Origin: Clitopilus passeckerianus
Lineage: Eukaryota > Basidiomycota > Agaricomycetes > Agaricales > Entolomataceae
Length of the DNA stretch: 64,000 nucleotides
Assembly (NCBI GenBank): GCA_944990035.1
Contig: CALYLX010000127.1
Location: 124,001 to 188,000 of the forward strand
Reading direction: 5' to 3'
The notes beneath the pieces were generated by a model. That model did no database searches, was not told the DNA's origin, and saw only the letters and a program-made list of their open reading frames with translations. Within the stretch, counting starts at the first letter, position 1. Each line of letters starts with the position of its first letter. A program made the translations under genes and the position numbers. Positions 1-11,134 of this stretch are shown here, piece after piece.

Positions 1-2
1 GG

Positions 3-1010
3 TCATTTGTCCATGGGGATCCCATTCTCGACCCCCTTCCATGCCAAGCACACAAAACTTGGCCTCGAAGGTTTGCCTTAGCCACCCGCCAACAAGGCAA
101 ACAAGCAACGTTTAATACGCTCCTAGCGGCCAAGAAAGCATGGCGGCACCTCGCCGGAAAGGACAAGTTTGAGTCTCTACCGTCTAGCCTCAACCTACAG
201 TCTATCGAAGACGATTGCCCCTCTATTGCTCTGAAGAACATCGAGACCCCATCCAAGCGATTCGTACTATTTCTCCCCGATCGTGAGCGCTTCACCAGGC
301 TTCTGATCAGCTCAAATCATGTGTTCTATTTGGATTGGAGTGCCATCCTCCCTGGCCTTGATTTCCCTGCCTTATCATCCCTCGAGGTCCATCAGAAATG
401 CCACGGCCTGACGAAGGCAGTCCTCCGCGACTTCATCTTTCGTCATCCCACCATAACCGAATTGGTCTTGACACAGGACGACCATAAAATGATCACCCCG
501 GACACATTCCAAGGGGGTCTTCCCAAACTCAAGACCCTTGCCGGATCCGTCCATGCAGTCGTCGCCGTTCTTCGAGGCACGGACCCTGGAGTCTGCAAGA
601 GTTTGAATATGGTCAAGATCACTGAGTTTCACAGTGACACCTCCACTACCAGAACGCATAGGCCTTTTGATTTCGCTGCTCTCGATACCGCCCTCGACCT
701 TCTCGGCCCAACTTCCACGAGGGAGCTTGGCATAGGTCTGCCAGGAAGGAGTACATCAATGACATGGTTGACGGCGCAGCCTTCTCAGGGAGATCATGCG
801 CGGAAGTTCGCATCCTTGGAGTCGGTCTATGTTTGGTCGTCCGACTGCCGACCTTTCGACAATAACATCCCTCATTGGTTGGAGGAGTACAGGGAGAGAA
901 ACTTCCCTGACATCGAGAAGGTGCATTTAGTGATGCATCGTATCAAGGGGCTAAAATATCCATTACCCCTATGCCTTGCAAGCTCTGGCTCACATTTTAA
1001 CTCATACTAG
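3..1010 (+). CDS. LRR-like hypothetical protein, 3' part (cut by left edge)
   Basis: One frame is open from base 3 to a TAG at 1008-1010 (335 codons), with no credible in-frame ATG near the left side, so the start lies outside the window or in an upstream exon. The protein has alternating Leu and aromatic spacing (for example FPALSSLEVH, HPTITELVL, GLPKLKTL) like the solenoid part of basidiomycete F-box/LRR proteins. The central part refers to a sequence of 'layers' ending with FPDIEKVHLVMH. No F-box is visible in the part present. Such proteins usually act as substrate adaptors of SCF ubiquitin ligases, but that is inferred only from the repeat-like pattern. It ends about 190 bp before the 3' end of a convergent kinase gene. 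Confidence 0.6.
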   Translation, partial: SFVHGDPILDPLPCQAHKTWPRRFALATRQQGKQATFNTLLAAKKAWRHLAGKDKFESLPSSLNLQSIEDDCPSIALKNIETPSKRFVLFLPDRERFTRLLISSNHVFYLDWSAILPGLDFPALSSLEVHQKCHGLTKAVLRDFIFRHPTITELVLTQDDHKMITPDTFQGGLPKLKTLAGSVHAVVAVLRGTDPGVCKSLNMVKITEFHSDTSTTRTHRPFDFAALDTALDLLGPTSTRELGIGLPGRSTSMTWLTAQPSQGDHARKFASLESVYVWSSDCRPFDNNIPHWLEEYRERNFPDIEKVHLVMHRIKGLKYPLPLCLASSGSHFNSY

Positions 1011-1198
1011 CCAGACCTATCTTATCTTGGCTTTTCGTTTATCTCACTTCTTAACGAATGGTGTATATTTTTTTATAATATATTGCACGAATCACCCAAT
1101 AGGCTGAAAAGTGCCCATGCAAGGACCGTACACTGGTAGATACAATAAAACCGGTATTGGTCGGAAAGCAGGATAGTAACCGATCCCATAAGTCATAG

Positions 1199-2950
1199 TC
1201 AACGTAATGACCATACTGATGATGGTGTACAAAGCGACAGAAGCACCTCCTTGACCTCAGTTATCGAGGGCCGTTGCTTTGGATCGTGCGCCCAGCACCG
1301 CGAGAGTAATGGCCATATTCGGTCTACCAGTTCTCGACATCTTACGTCGTCCGGACATGAAGGATGTCGGCCCCTGACGAGCACTTCTATGACGACCGCG
1401 GCGTCATGTTGTAACTGATGGAACGGCAAACGGCCAGAGAGTAACTGTGTGAGCAATGGAACAAGTCAGATAGGCTCGGGATGCGCTATGAGATAAACAA
1501 CCGACCTCTAACACAAGGCATGCGAACGAATAAACATCGCATTCAGTTCTAATGGGGTGCACTGATGGGCGAAGCTTCTCAGGCGCGGTCCATCTAGGAC
1601 TTCCCGAGAAATGATGCCAGTCCGGTAATGGGTCATGGGCATTCGAGCGAATAATCATTGAGCATCCGAAGTCGGCGATGACGGGCTCGCCCTGTTCGTT
1701 GACAAGTATATTTGCCTATTGGATCGGTTAGGCTCGAGCCAAGATTGCAACCATACGTTACGTACTCCTCGGCAGTCACCATGGATGATGGATGTGGGCC
1801 TCGCATGGAGGTATGCTAGGCCATCGGCAACTTGTGCAAGCTAGGGAATGCGAGGCGATGATCTGTGTGAGTGGCTGTGTATGAGAGAGAGGCCATCCAC
1901 ATACGATTTCGATTATTGCGCTGTCGGATAGAACGTTGGTCGCCATATACTCGGGCAGGGTGCTGCCCTTCATAAAAGGTGAAACAAGATATAGACAGCC
2001 GTCTTGAAAATGAACGCCCAGAAACTCTAGAATAGAGGAGTGGGATAGAGATTTCCATATCTCCGCTTCAAGGAAGAATTTCCGAATCTATAAGGAGATT
2101 GGATACCAACGGGCTAAGAGCTGAGAATACGATAGCTGACCTTCAGTCCATTATCCTGTCGCCCCCATCGGTAGGCTTTCAAAGCGACTGGTGTGCTCGA
2201 ACCATCGTTCATGTATCCCTTATGGATATTTGAGAGCGCCGACGTTTTGAATGGGTGTGGTTGCACGCTCGTGATAGGAGCACACTGTAGGACGGAAGGT
2301 ATAGTTCTTGATCTTGACCACATTTGAGCGATGAGTTCGGCTCTGGACAAGAAATCGTAGCTTCTACTCTTGCAACTTAGCTAGAGATTCCGTTAAGAAA
2401 CACGCGCACACTACTTGCGGCATAAGACGCACCTCATACAGCTGATCCACGCAACACTGAATTTGGTCTCTGTTCCATCTTTGAATATGATTGGGCAATG
2501 GCTCGTAGTCCTGTTTTGTGTTCACTGTTGAGTAATTAGGTGCGAAGGAGTTGAAGTTATCCCTACCAGATTCTTCGCTAATAGGAACTGCTGTAGCCTT
2601 AGCTTTTTGGTATCAGCCGAGTAGCAACTCTTTCCGCTCACCCGTATGAGCTCTGAACCTGGATGGACGTTGTGTTGCGCGATAATACGGCTTGACTCCT
2701 CAGGAGCCTCAACAATGGACATCTCGAGAATATGGCTCGGCTTGAGAACAGTGTGTTCGATGAAAGGGTGGTGAGGACGGGGAGGAAGGGCAAGATTTCA
2801 CGAATGGAGTCCCCTGATTGCATTCGCTCAATCTGCTGCACATATTCATTCGCGTGACGTCCTCGCAGTCAAACAGCGCGAGCCGAGTGAATTGAAAAGC
2901 TAGCAACTGCGTTGTAGCCGCAGAATGAGACCATAGACCTGGCTTCATTG
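1199..2950 (-). CDS. Protein kinase, HGD-type (TKL-like), multi-exon; 5' end uncertain
   Basis: Kinase motifs occur in order on the minus strand over several exons: a weak Gly loop and the VALK lysine (about 2175-2230), LEAEIWKSLSHSSILEFLG (helix C, about 2000-2070), AYLHARPTSIIHGDCRG (catalytic loop, about 1780-1830), ANILVNEQGEPVIADFG (about 1660-1690), GSPRWTAPE (about 1590), then a C-lobe ending in RCWAHDPKQRPS. The exons join over short GT...AG introns, one splitting HGDCRG from ANIL. Two points are odd: the Gly loop reads SALSNIHKG, poor in glycine, and the catalytic loop has Arg where HGDLK has Lys. The kinase may therefore be weakly active or a pseudokinase, although VALK and DFG are kept. 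The N-terminal exons (2520-2950) are the least certain. It is divergent from the next kinase, with about 260 bp between them. Confidence 0.75.
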
Positions 2951-3213
2951 CACCATAGAAGGAAGAAAAGCAGTTAATCGAGGCGATGCTTCACAGCGAT
3001 AGCTGTAGTAGAACCAGGTAAATCCTGTGTCATGGCCTCCGTTAAGTTAGGATTAGCGTACGTAAGCACCACTCCTGACACTTTCTTGTTAGCGCTCGAC
3101 ACATCGCCTCCATCGCTACCGGATGGAAGCTGTTCCAAGCAAATCATGTCGCTTTCATCGGGATATTCCAACTCTTACACTCTTTCTCTCATCATCGACG
3201 GTATTCTGCTATC

Positions 3214-4508
3214 ATGGACGACGCTCCTCCGTTACTGAGCACTTCGAAGAACGTCCTTTTCAACGCCGAGCCAGGCTTATACTATGAGGGGTCCTCCTTC
3301 GCACGCAGCTGCGACTTTGGAATAGCTACCTTCACCGACGTTGGCCTCCTCAGTTGTTCTGACTTTGTCCTGGATTCTACCCATTCGCTTGATGGGTGGA
3401 CTGATGCAGCGCCATTGGGTCCCTGGGATACTATTGCTGCCCAACCGCATGAGACCCCGCTATCTGGAGGCTTCGGCACGGTTTATAAGGGCAACTTCAA
3501 AGACAAGACCGTTGCTATTAAACATTTGACGAGGTCCGCGCCTGCTCTGCCCTCTTCTTCCGCCGTGGTCAGGACTTTTTTCAAACATTTGGCTTTGCTC
3601 ATGCTGACTTATCGATACAGTCTCGTGAAGTCGATATCATGAGAAGCCTTTCTCATCCAAACGTGCTTCCGTACTACTATGGAGCCGAGATCGACGGTGG
3701 TGGGACAATCTCCTGGATGGAGAACAGGAGGATAGACACATATTTGAGAAGAAACCCAGATGTCAACCGGCTGGAGATTGTACGTCGTTCATTATTCCTC
3801 CGAGCACCGACTATGACAATCATTCGTTCAGCTTCAATCCATCGCAGAAGGACTCCAGTACCTCCACACGAACAATGTTGTTCATGGCGATCTGAAAGCA
3901 GTAAGTCCTTCGCCAAGATGTCATTTGCGATTTGTTAATCGTTTCTAGGCCAATATCGTAATATCAGATGGCGGGGTCCCTCAGTTGTCCGACTTCGGCT
4001 TGTCGAACGATACTTCGTTGCTGGAGATGAATGGGAGCCCGGAGGAAATGGGCAGCATTCGCTACATGGCACCGGAGCTGGTGCTCTACCAAGAAAAGCC
4101 CACGAAAGCGAGCGATGTCTTTTCGTGGGCTAGTACCTGTTACGAGGTTTTTTATTTTCCTCTCAAAAGATCTCTACCGGTCTGACTGATAACATTTGAA
4201 GATTTTGACAAATGTCATGCCATATGCATGCACTATGTCGACTTCGGACATCATACTCGCCTTCTACAATGGGGAAGCTCCCTACGACGGGATGAAACCA
4301 CTCGTGAACGGCCGTTTAAACGGGTTAGCGATATGGGAGTTGATGGTAGCCAGTTGGATCATGGATCCTGGGTTACGTCCGAATATGCAGACGATCCTGG
4401 TCAATTTGCAGAAGGTGCGGGCTCTCGATTGTATGATACACTTGAGATTGGCTAATTGTTGCATTCTAGCATCTCAAAGCCTCCGAAGGGAAAATAGCGC
4501 ACCTTTGA
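3214..4508 (+). CDS. Protein kinase, HGDLK-type (TKL-like), intact
   Basis: The start is ATG 3214. After an N-terminal region of about 80 residues comes a complete kinase domain: Gly loop SGGFGTVYKG with VAIK (3465-3525), EVDIMRSLSHPNVLPYYYG (about 3627-3680), the catalytic loop VVHGDLKA (3877-3900), LSDFGLS (3987-4010), the activation end SIRYMAPEL (4050-4080) and a C-lobe with ASWIMDPGLRPNM. I infer introns near 3569-3621 (GTCAGG...ACAG), 3781-3829, 3901-3948, 4147-4201 (donor GTTTTT is weak) and 4414-4470. The last exon ends HLKASEGKIAHL with a stop at 4506-4508. All catalytic residues (Lys, HGD, DFG, APE) are present, so it is probably active on Ser/Thr/Tyr. The target is unknown. HGDLK kinases are heavily expanded in Agaricomycetes. 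Confidence 0.85.
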
Positions 4509-5626
4509 TTGAATTAAGACAAATCTTCAGAAAGGAGATTCGTCTTAATTCCATCGCAGGTTCGCTTTTCTCCCCATCGTCTGCTCAGTCGTACCGTCTT
4601 GCGATACCTATCGTTTCTGCGTACTCACCTGTAATTTACGAATGCCGCGTTCCGAGTCGTCTCGTATCTATCTGCATACGCGAATTTCTTTAATTGTAGA
4701 ATCTGTCTATCTCGCATTTGTACTGTGTCTTATCGAACCGAATCAGAGGGATCTCCTGTTGTGTCTACAAACAAGATATCATGAGACGGCTTTTGACTCT
4801 GGTGAGCTTCGTCCATGGACTTCCTTTGCTCCAACCCTCGTGTAGGTTGCGTGTAGGTCCTGCCTGCCAAGGCAGTTCGAAGCCGAAGTAACGTTCTCGG
4901 ACCCGCGTATACCGCCCTCCGTAGTCGTCCCGAGTCAACTCAATCATACTGGTCATTTGGCCAACCTCTCCGGTATTGTAAATGAATTCAATTGAGTGCC
5001 ACGACTCCGAATGGCGTGAGTGGTATGCAAGATTTTGAAATGGTACCTAAGATATATCTGTATCTTCGCTGCTTTAGACTAGTCTTCGTTGAGGACTTGA
5101 AATGAAGGGTTGTTCTGAGTGCTCCACACGACCACGATGTAATGAGCATCCCTTCAATGAGCTACCGGAAAGGCCAAGATGTTAATACCCGGAGATCAGT
5201 CACGTCTGACCGGAGGAAGCAGCCAAAAATAGCCGGGTCTGTCAGCTTGTTTGGTTCCGCTTGTCTTCGTCAATGAGAAATCACATTGGTAAACTTTAGC
5301 GACGCGTCGACGACAGCTTGACCAACGTTCTCCTCCGCGCCACTGAAAGCTCTTTCTCGCTCCTCTTCTTCTAAAAAATGTGCTGGCACTGATTCAATAA
5401 CCTCTCGTAAGGAATGGAGCATCTATGAACCCCGGATCTTCTCGAGTTATGTGCGTCGTCGGACATTGACAGGCGATTGGCATTTCGTGCGAACTGATCG
5501 CCTGAACCGAACAAGGGCATTAGAGTCGTCCGTTTGACCTCCGTGGACCCTTCCTTTAGACGCCGAGCCACAAAATGGTAAGCTGACGACTCTTCGGTCC
5601 CTCGTGCTTGTTTCTTAACCACCACC
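4509..5626. other. Intergenic, no gene seen
   Basis: This holds the 3' flank of the kinase and the 5' flank of the DUF2235 gene. Open frames here are short and show no domain-like composition. No TATA box or repeat stood out. Confidence 0.5.
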
Positions 5627-7814
5627 ATGACCAGCAGCCACATCCAGGAAGCCTCGTACATCTCTGCGCTAAGCACTGCGCCTACGCTCACGTATAGCCC
5701 GACGGCGTCAGCTTTCACCAACACTGACCCAGAGAAGGCGTCGCAGCAGGCTCGGGTACCAGTGCCGCCAATAATCCCGGAGACTCATCCATACAGGACT
5801 CTCGTTCTTTGCTTCGATGGGACGGGTGATCAGTGAGTGTATACGCGTTTTGGCCTCTTTTTTTCAATATTGATGGTGGGTTTTCAGGTTCGATTCAGAC
5901 GTCAGTACCTTTTTCGCCCTAGAGTGGTCTGTGCGCTAATAATGAAATAGAATTCAAATATTGTCGAACTTTTCACCATGCTGAGGAAGGATGACCAGAC
6001 TCAACAAATGGTCTACTACCAGGTTCGGCTCTCTGCTCTTCGCTCTCAGTGTATCCTTACGTTCAACCTAGGCTGGTATTGGCACATACGTTTGGCCCAA
6101 GGTCGCCACACCTTTCGCCACGAAAATATCCAAGGTATGGTATCCGTCGCCCTTTTACCACAAGCTCGTGCTAACTCTAAACGCCAGGCCTTGGATGAGG
6201 CTATTGCATGGAACTTGGATGCTCACGTCATGGGTATGACATCAAGAATAATTTCTTTGACCTTGCCTTCTGACAAACTGTTCTGCTAGACGGCTACGTC
6301 TTTTTGATGCAAAATTGTATGCTTCTTCTGGCTGGAACGCTAGATTTGGCTCCTTACACTTTTTTTACGCAGATAAGGCTGGCGATAAGATCTGCATTTT
6401 TGGGTTTTCTCGAGGCGCATATACTGCCCGAAGCTTGGCTGGTATGATCCACAAGGTACAAGTGCTCTTCTACATTCCTAAATTCTCAACTGATCGTTCC
6501 ACTTTAGGTCGGCTTGCTTCCGGCCTGCAACCACCAGCAAGTACCTTTTGCCTATAAGATGTACACCAAGATCGGCGAAGTTGGCTGGGCCCAGTCCAAC
6601 GCTTTCAAAAAGGCGTTCTCTGTCGACGTTCCTATTGAGTTCCTTGGCGTATGGTAAGCTTCCCGTGGAATCACCTTTTGAACGTTTACTGACTGCTTTG
6701 CATCGCAAAGGGACACTGTCAACTCTGTTGGCCTTCTTCCCAAACGCCTGCCTTTCACAACCTCCAATACCATCGTCAAGACCTTCCGACATGCAGTCTC
6801 TCTGGACGAACGACGTGCCAAGTTCAAAGCCAACTTGTGGAACCGTCCCGACGAACACGAGAAAGAACTTGGGGTTGAAGGCCAGAAACCCATTTACCAC
6901 CACAACAGCGTGGATGAAGCCATGCTGGAGCAGGAGCAGGAGCATGATCACAGGTCGGCACCCAAGAAGAACGGCTCGTCTGGGCTGCTGGACAGGTTCG
7001 GCGACAGCAAACCGAAGCCAACGCAGCGGGAAATGGAGCACAAGTACTCAGGCAAGGTGGAGAAAAAAACTGACATTGAGGAGGTAGGCTCTCTCCTAAC
7101 CCTCACGTCAACTGTTTGCTGAGTTCCTTCGTAATTTAGGTCTGGTTTGCTGGCTGCCACTGCGGTATGTCTGCTCCCCCTTAAGCATCCTACTAAACTA
7201 ACACGTATCTGCCAGACGTCGGAGGTGGCTCTGTGTCGAACGAAACACCACACAGCCTTGCCCGTATTCCTCTCCGCTGGATGATCCGTGAATGCTTCAA
7301 GGCAAAATCAGGCATCATGTTCTCATCCGAGGCTATTCGCAAGTGCGGCATCGACCCCGCCTCCCTATACCCTATCGTCCAAAAACGTCCGGAAGCCCTC
7401 CCTGTCAACGGGATGAAGATTCAGAAGACGCCCTCAACGTCCATCTTTGGTAGGAAGCCCAAGGAGGTTGCACCTTCCTCCCCCTGCACAACGGAGGAGG
7501 AGCACGAGCTACATGACGCACTCTCCCCCAAGTTCGACCAGCTTGCGCTCGTCAAGAAGTGGTGGATCCTAGAGATCTGGCCTGTGAAGCAGCGGTATCA
7601 GAAGGGAGACAAGACCTGGGTGCGGTTCTGGGCGTCGAACATGGGCAGGCCGAGGTTCATCCCGAAGCAGAAGAGTCGGATTATCAAGGTGCATAGGAGT
7701 GTAAGGATGAGGATGGAGGCAGAGAAGGAGTGGAGTAAGACGGGGAAGAAGTATAAGCCTAAGGCTGACTTCAAGAATGCGCTCAGCGTTGGGCACATTC
7801 AGTGGGTTGACTGA
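5627..7814 (+). CDS. DUF2235 alpha/beta hydrolase (Tle1-like)
   Basis: ATG 5627 opens an exon ending in RTLVLCFDGTGDQ, the N-terminal hallmark of DUF2235. Splicing over about nine short introns then gives NSNIVELFTMLRKDDQ, MVYYQ-AGIGTY, ALDEAIAWNLDAHV, KICIFGFSRGAYTARSLAGM (6396-6455) with the nucleophile elbow GFSRG, IEFLGVWDTVNSVG and VWFAGCHCDVGGG (7140-7235), and a long C-terminal exon ending at TGA 7814. The family adopts an alpha/beta hydrolase fold; bacterial relatives include type VI secreted phospholipase effectors, while the fungal members have no settled substrate. The Ser in GFSRG and the Asp in CDVGGG are the likely catalytic residues. Between them lies a charged, probably disordered insert (about 6850-7080, rich in Lys and Glu). 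Confidence 0.9.
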
Positions 7815-8503
7815 GGTGTATCGAGAAACCTTACTTTCTCGACGTTCTCATCTTGTTGTGCTTCGGCAAAGATACCTCTTTTGTGATTTACCCTATGCTT
7901 TATGATAATCATGAGCTTTATGACGACATTCATGAGTCCTTGAAATTGAAGTTGTGTCGTGTCGGCACTCAAACCTGTGTGCTCGTTGCACCGTAATCAA
8001 TATCTCTTTTTGACGTCCTCAACCGGTGTCATTATGGCGTGGTGATGCTTTTCATATTCGTTCGTTGTCAACCGACGAACGAGCTTCTTCGCTCAACAAC
8101 TACTATTTACGGCGAACGATATTGCACTGCGTGTTTCCCAACCCGGATTTCAACTCTATGCTTCGAACTAAAGGACTCGAGACAACCAACAGAGAGCAGC
8201 ATCAGGTTCACGCCTGCCAGTATCAGGGCACGTCGACTGACTCACACTCCGTCATGTCAAGATTGGAAAACATGGAAACGAACGCGTCGGCCCCGTTGAA
8301 CATATACATATACCTTACAGATCTCTCGTTCTCTGTTAATTTCTGTGACCCCGTTCAATTGAGGCGGTATGCGAGAAACACGCCTTGCAGCATTCTGTTC
8401 CTCGTTTTTGGATCCTACATATTCTCACAACGACCCTTTCTACCAACTCCACATATCCCTCGATTTTGCAGGTGCAAGAGAGAAGTACGATGGAATTTAC
8501 CTA
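7815..8503 (+). other. Intergenic, no supported gene
   Basis: This is the 3' flank of the DUF2235 gene and the probable 5' flank of the next F-box gene. A 177-codon open frame (8026-8559) has no recognisable motif and overlaps the likely first exon of the downstream gene in another frame, so it is not called. Confidence 0.4.
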
Positions 8504-10262
8504 ATGATCCTCCAGAGAGAGAGTACCGGTTTATCAGTGAGCATCCCCAAGTGTTTTAATCTATTCACCTGACCATGGCGTCGCTTTCTCTCAGAGACTA
8601 TACGAAGAACTCAGGCCGCCATCGCGTTTCCGCTCATTCTTAAGGAGCCGGAAACGGTCAAAATACAATCCAAGCATGCATTCGATTTTGCCTCTTGTCC
8701 TTGAGCAACATCCCGCCGGCCCGAATTGGAGGTTGACACTTCGCGTTCTACCACTTAAAGACTGCCTAGGTTCAGACGATCGCCTGACTGTGTACGATGG
8801 TACACATCTGTTCGGTCTCAACGATGCGTGTCTATCTCTACGACTGTTACCCACACGTTCTACAAGGAGCGGTTGGCATAGTTGAGAAACACCAGTTGAG
8901 GAAAACGTCTATGTCATTCGCCTCGTTCCCCTTGATCAGTCTTCTCAACCTCTTTCGATTCCGCCCATACCGCCCGACATTCTGGAAATTATCCCCAGTT
9001 ATACCCCGGGCGGGTCACTGCGACGAAAAAGTACTTCTTGGCCGTCTCATCTCCTGTCTTATGCGTTAGTGAACAGGAAATGGCGTTCTGTCGTGACTCA
9101 GATCTTCTGGAGCTGGATCAGAAGGCGCGAATACTTCCCTCTTCCCCACCCCCTCACCCGCTTACATGTACTGACCAGCATGGTGATTAATCTCGTCCGG
9201 AGGGATGAAGTCAATTCTCAGCTGGACACCTTCGATATGACATGTACTCCAAGTAAAATCGTCGGGCCACCTCGCGTACTCTGAGGCATTCATTGCTATG
9301 GCGAAGAATCTCAGGGGACTATCCCTCAGTGCGGAACTGTTTGGTGCATCGATGGACAGTTTGCGGTGGCGATGGAATATGGAGCAGCTAGAGCTCAGGA
9401 GCAGGCCGAAGATACGAACAGTTCCGGTCCCATCGTTCGCCGACGTTTTGGAATGCATCAATGAATGGAGGGAGTTGCGATCCTTGGTGATCAACCTTGC
9501 CCATTTGAGAGACGCCGACAAGTGAGAAAAAATGTCACCATCACCAGAGTATTTTCTGAAATTTCTCTAGTTCACAGCGTTTCCTGGTATGTGATGAATT
9601 GTTCATATAGCAAGTTAGAGGGCACGGTCTAACTGCCTCCACAGTATCCAACAGGAAAGTCTGCAAGTTATCGACTCGAGAGGCTTGACCTTAGTTGTGG
9701 GGTCCTCTCGGAAGGCCAACTTTGTCATCTGGTCTCTAACCCGTCACCACATCGACTGCAATCATTATGTCTCTATGAAGTGGATGGCCTAACCAAGGAC
9801 GACATGTGCTCCCTACTAGAGACTTGTCGGGAAACTCTCGAAACTTTGGAGGTCGAGAACTGCACCATCGTTGAGCGGCGACCCGGTTCGGTTCATCGAA
9901 CAGAGCATGCACTTGATGCCTTCGTGAGTTCAATGGGGAGGTTGAGAACCGCCACGGTTGGTGGGGAGATGATGTCCTCGTTGACCATCGCTCGGAAGCC
10001 CAAGTCCACGGCGCCGGGTGATCTCAAGTCAAGACTGACTCTACTCTCCGGGTATGACAATGTGTTTGGTCAATGCAGTAACATCGGAGAGGACGGACAC
10101 ACAGAAGATATTCTCTTCAGTGCCATTAGAAGGTGTGGCTGGGATGAGCTGATCCTACGTTGCTCACCTCCGAACGCACTACTAGCGCAAGAGGCCCAGC
10201 TGGTGGCGAGGGAAGCGGGGGTAATTTTACACTGGACACCCGAGGACCAGGATGTACTGTAG
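8504..10262 (+). CDS. F-box protein with LRR-like C-terminus (5' exons tentative)
   Basis: The core exon contains an F-box: IPPIPPDILEII, a short spacer, then LLSYALVNRKWRSVVTQIFW (about 8955-9120). Downstream exons carry LRR-like text: AKNLRGLSLSAELFG, QLELRSRPKI, SYRLERLDLSCGVLSEGQL, RLQSLCLYEVDGLT, ETLETLEVENCTIV, ending at TAG 10262. F-box proteins recruit substrates to SCF ubiquitin ligases via Skp1. The frame change between 9240 and 9300 can be explained by a phase-0 intron (for example GTCAATTC at 9211 to TCTGAG at 9285) and need not be a frameshift. Further introns fall at about 9522-9571 and 9588-9644. The 5' end is less sure: I start it at ATG 8504 with an intron 8537-8594, and a join into the F-box exon near 8895. 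Confidence 0.6.
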
Positions 10263-11134
10263 CCCGTCGTGGAAATCACACCCGTGCAATTGGAATGCGT
10301 AGCCAAGTTCCGATATGAAACTTATGTGGTCCTGTGACTAATTTCCGAGACGCATCGCCCCTGGAATGCACGTACGCAAAAGGTATTTGGGCTCCATTGT
10401 GGTTTATAGCACCAAGTCGGGCACATGGGCTGTCAGGACTTTCTTTGGATCGAAGGCAGTTGACTGATATGAAAGAGTTTTGAGTTGATTCAGTTGCCTG
10501 TGGCGGCGAGTTCGGGGGTTGGGAGATACCACCCCCTTACTATGCACTACAGCAGCTATGCGGCTTCAAACTAATCAGAACTTCTGATGCCTCGCATACC
10601 CAATTATCCATGCGACTTTTGGCCCACATAATCAAATTCCTAGCTTGAGAGCGGTTTGTAGAAGGCCCAAGAAGTTTCCCTGCCGCATCTCGTGATTGGA
10701 AGGCGGCTGACCAATGCTATGCTTTGACAGAACATCAATGAAATTGATCACTGCCACATGCCTTGTCTCCATTAGCTTCAACCATGGCGGACAGAAAGTC
10801 GCCTGGAAACGCCTCTTGTTCGTTGAACAGATGTGATAATCTAAGCCTAATCAGAAGAATCGCTATTGAAAGGACATTGTACCAATTATCAAAGCATTGT
10901 TACCTGGGGAAAGTTTTCGCCTGCTATTGTGCTGGGCGTCTACCTGAACATCAGCCGATCCGGAAGGCTGTCCCTGATAATTCTAGTGCCAGCGTCCATC
11001 TTGACGGAGCCCACCGAGGGCCCACCAACTGCCACGAACTGTGAGTCCCTTCTTGTCTTGTCTTCACTGGTATCTAGAGAAAGAGGGCCAACCCCTGCTC
11101 TCTATTGTAGATCTTCATTGCGATCCCACAAACG
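10263..11134 (+). other. Intergenic with a probable 5'-UTR intron
   Basis: No coding sequence is supported here. A GTGAGT...TTGTAG intron of about 70 bp at 11041-11110 sits just before the next start codon and looks like an intron in its 5' untranslated region. Confidence 0.4.

Noticed and set aside
8026..8559. 177-codon open frame
   Set aside because: No motif; it overlaps the likely first exon of the F-box gene in another frame.
9238..9300. Apparent frameshift inside the F-box gene at 9.2-9.3 kb
   Set aside because: A phase-0 intron (for example 9211-9285, GT...AG) connects the two frames, so no pseudogene is claimed.
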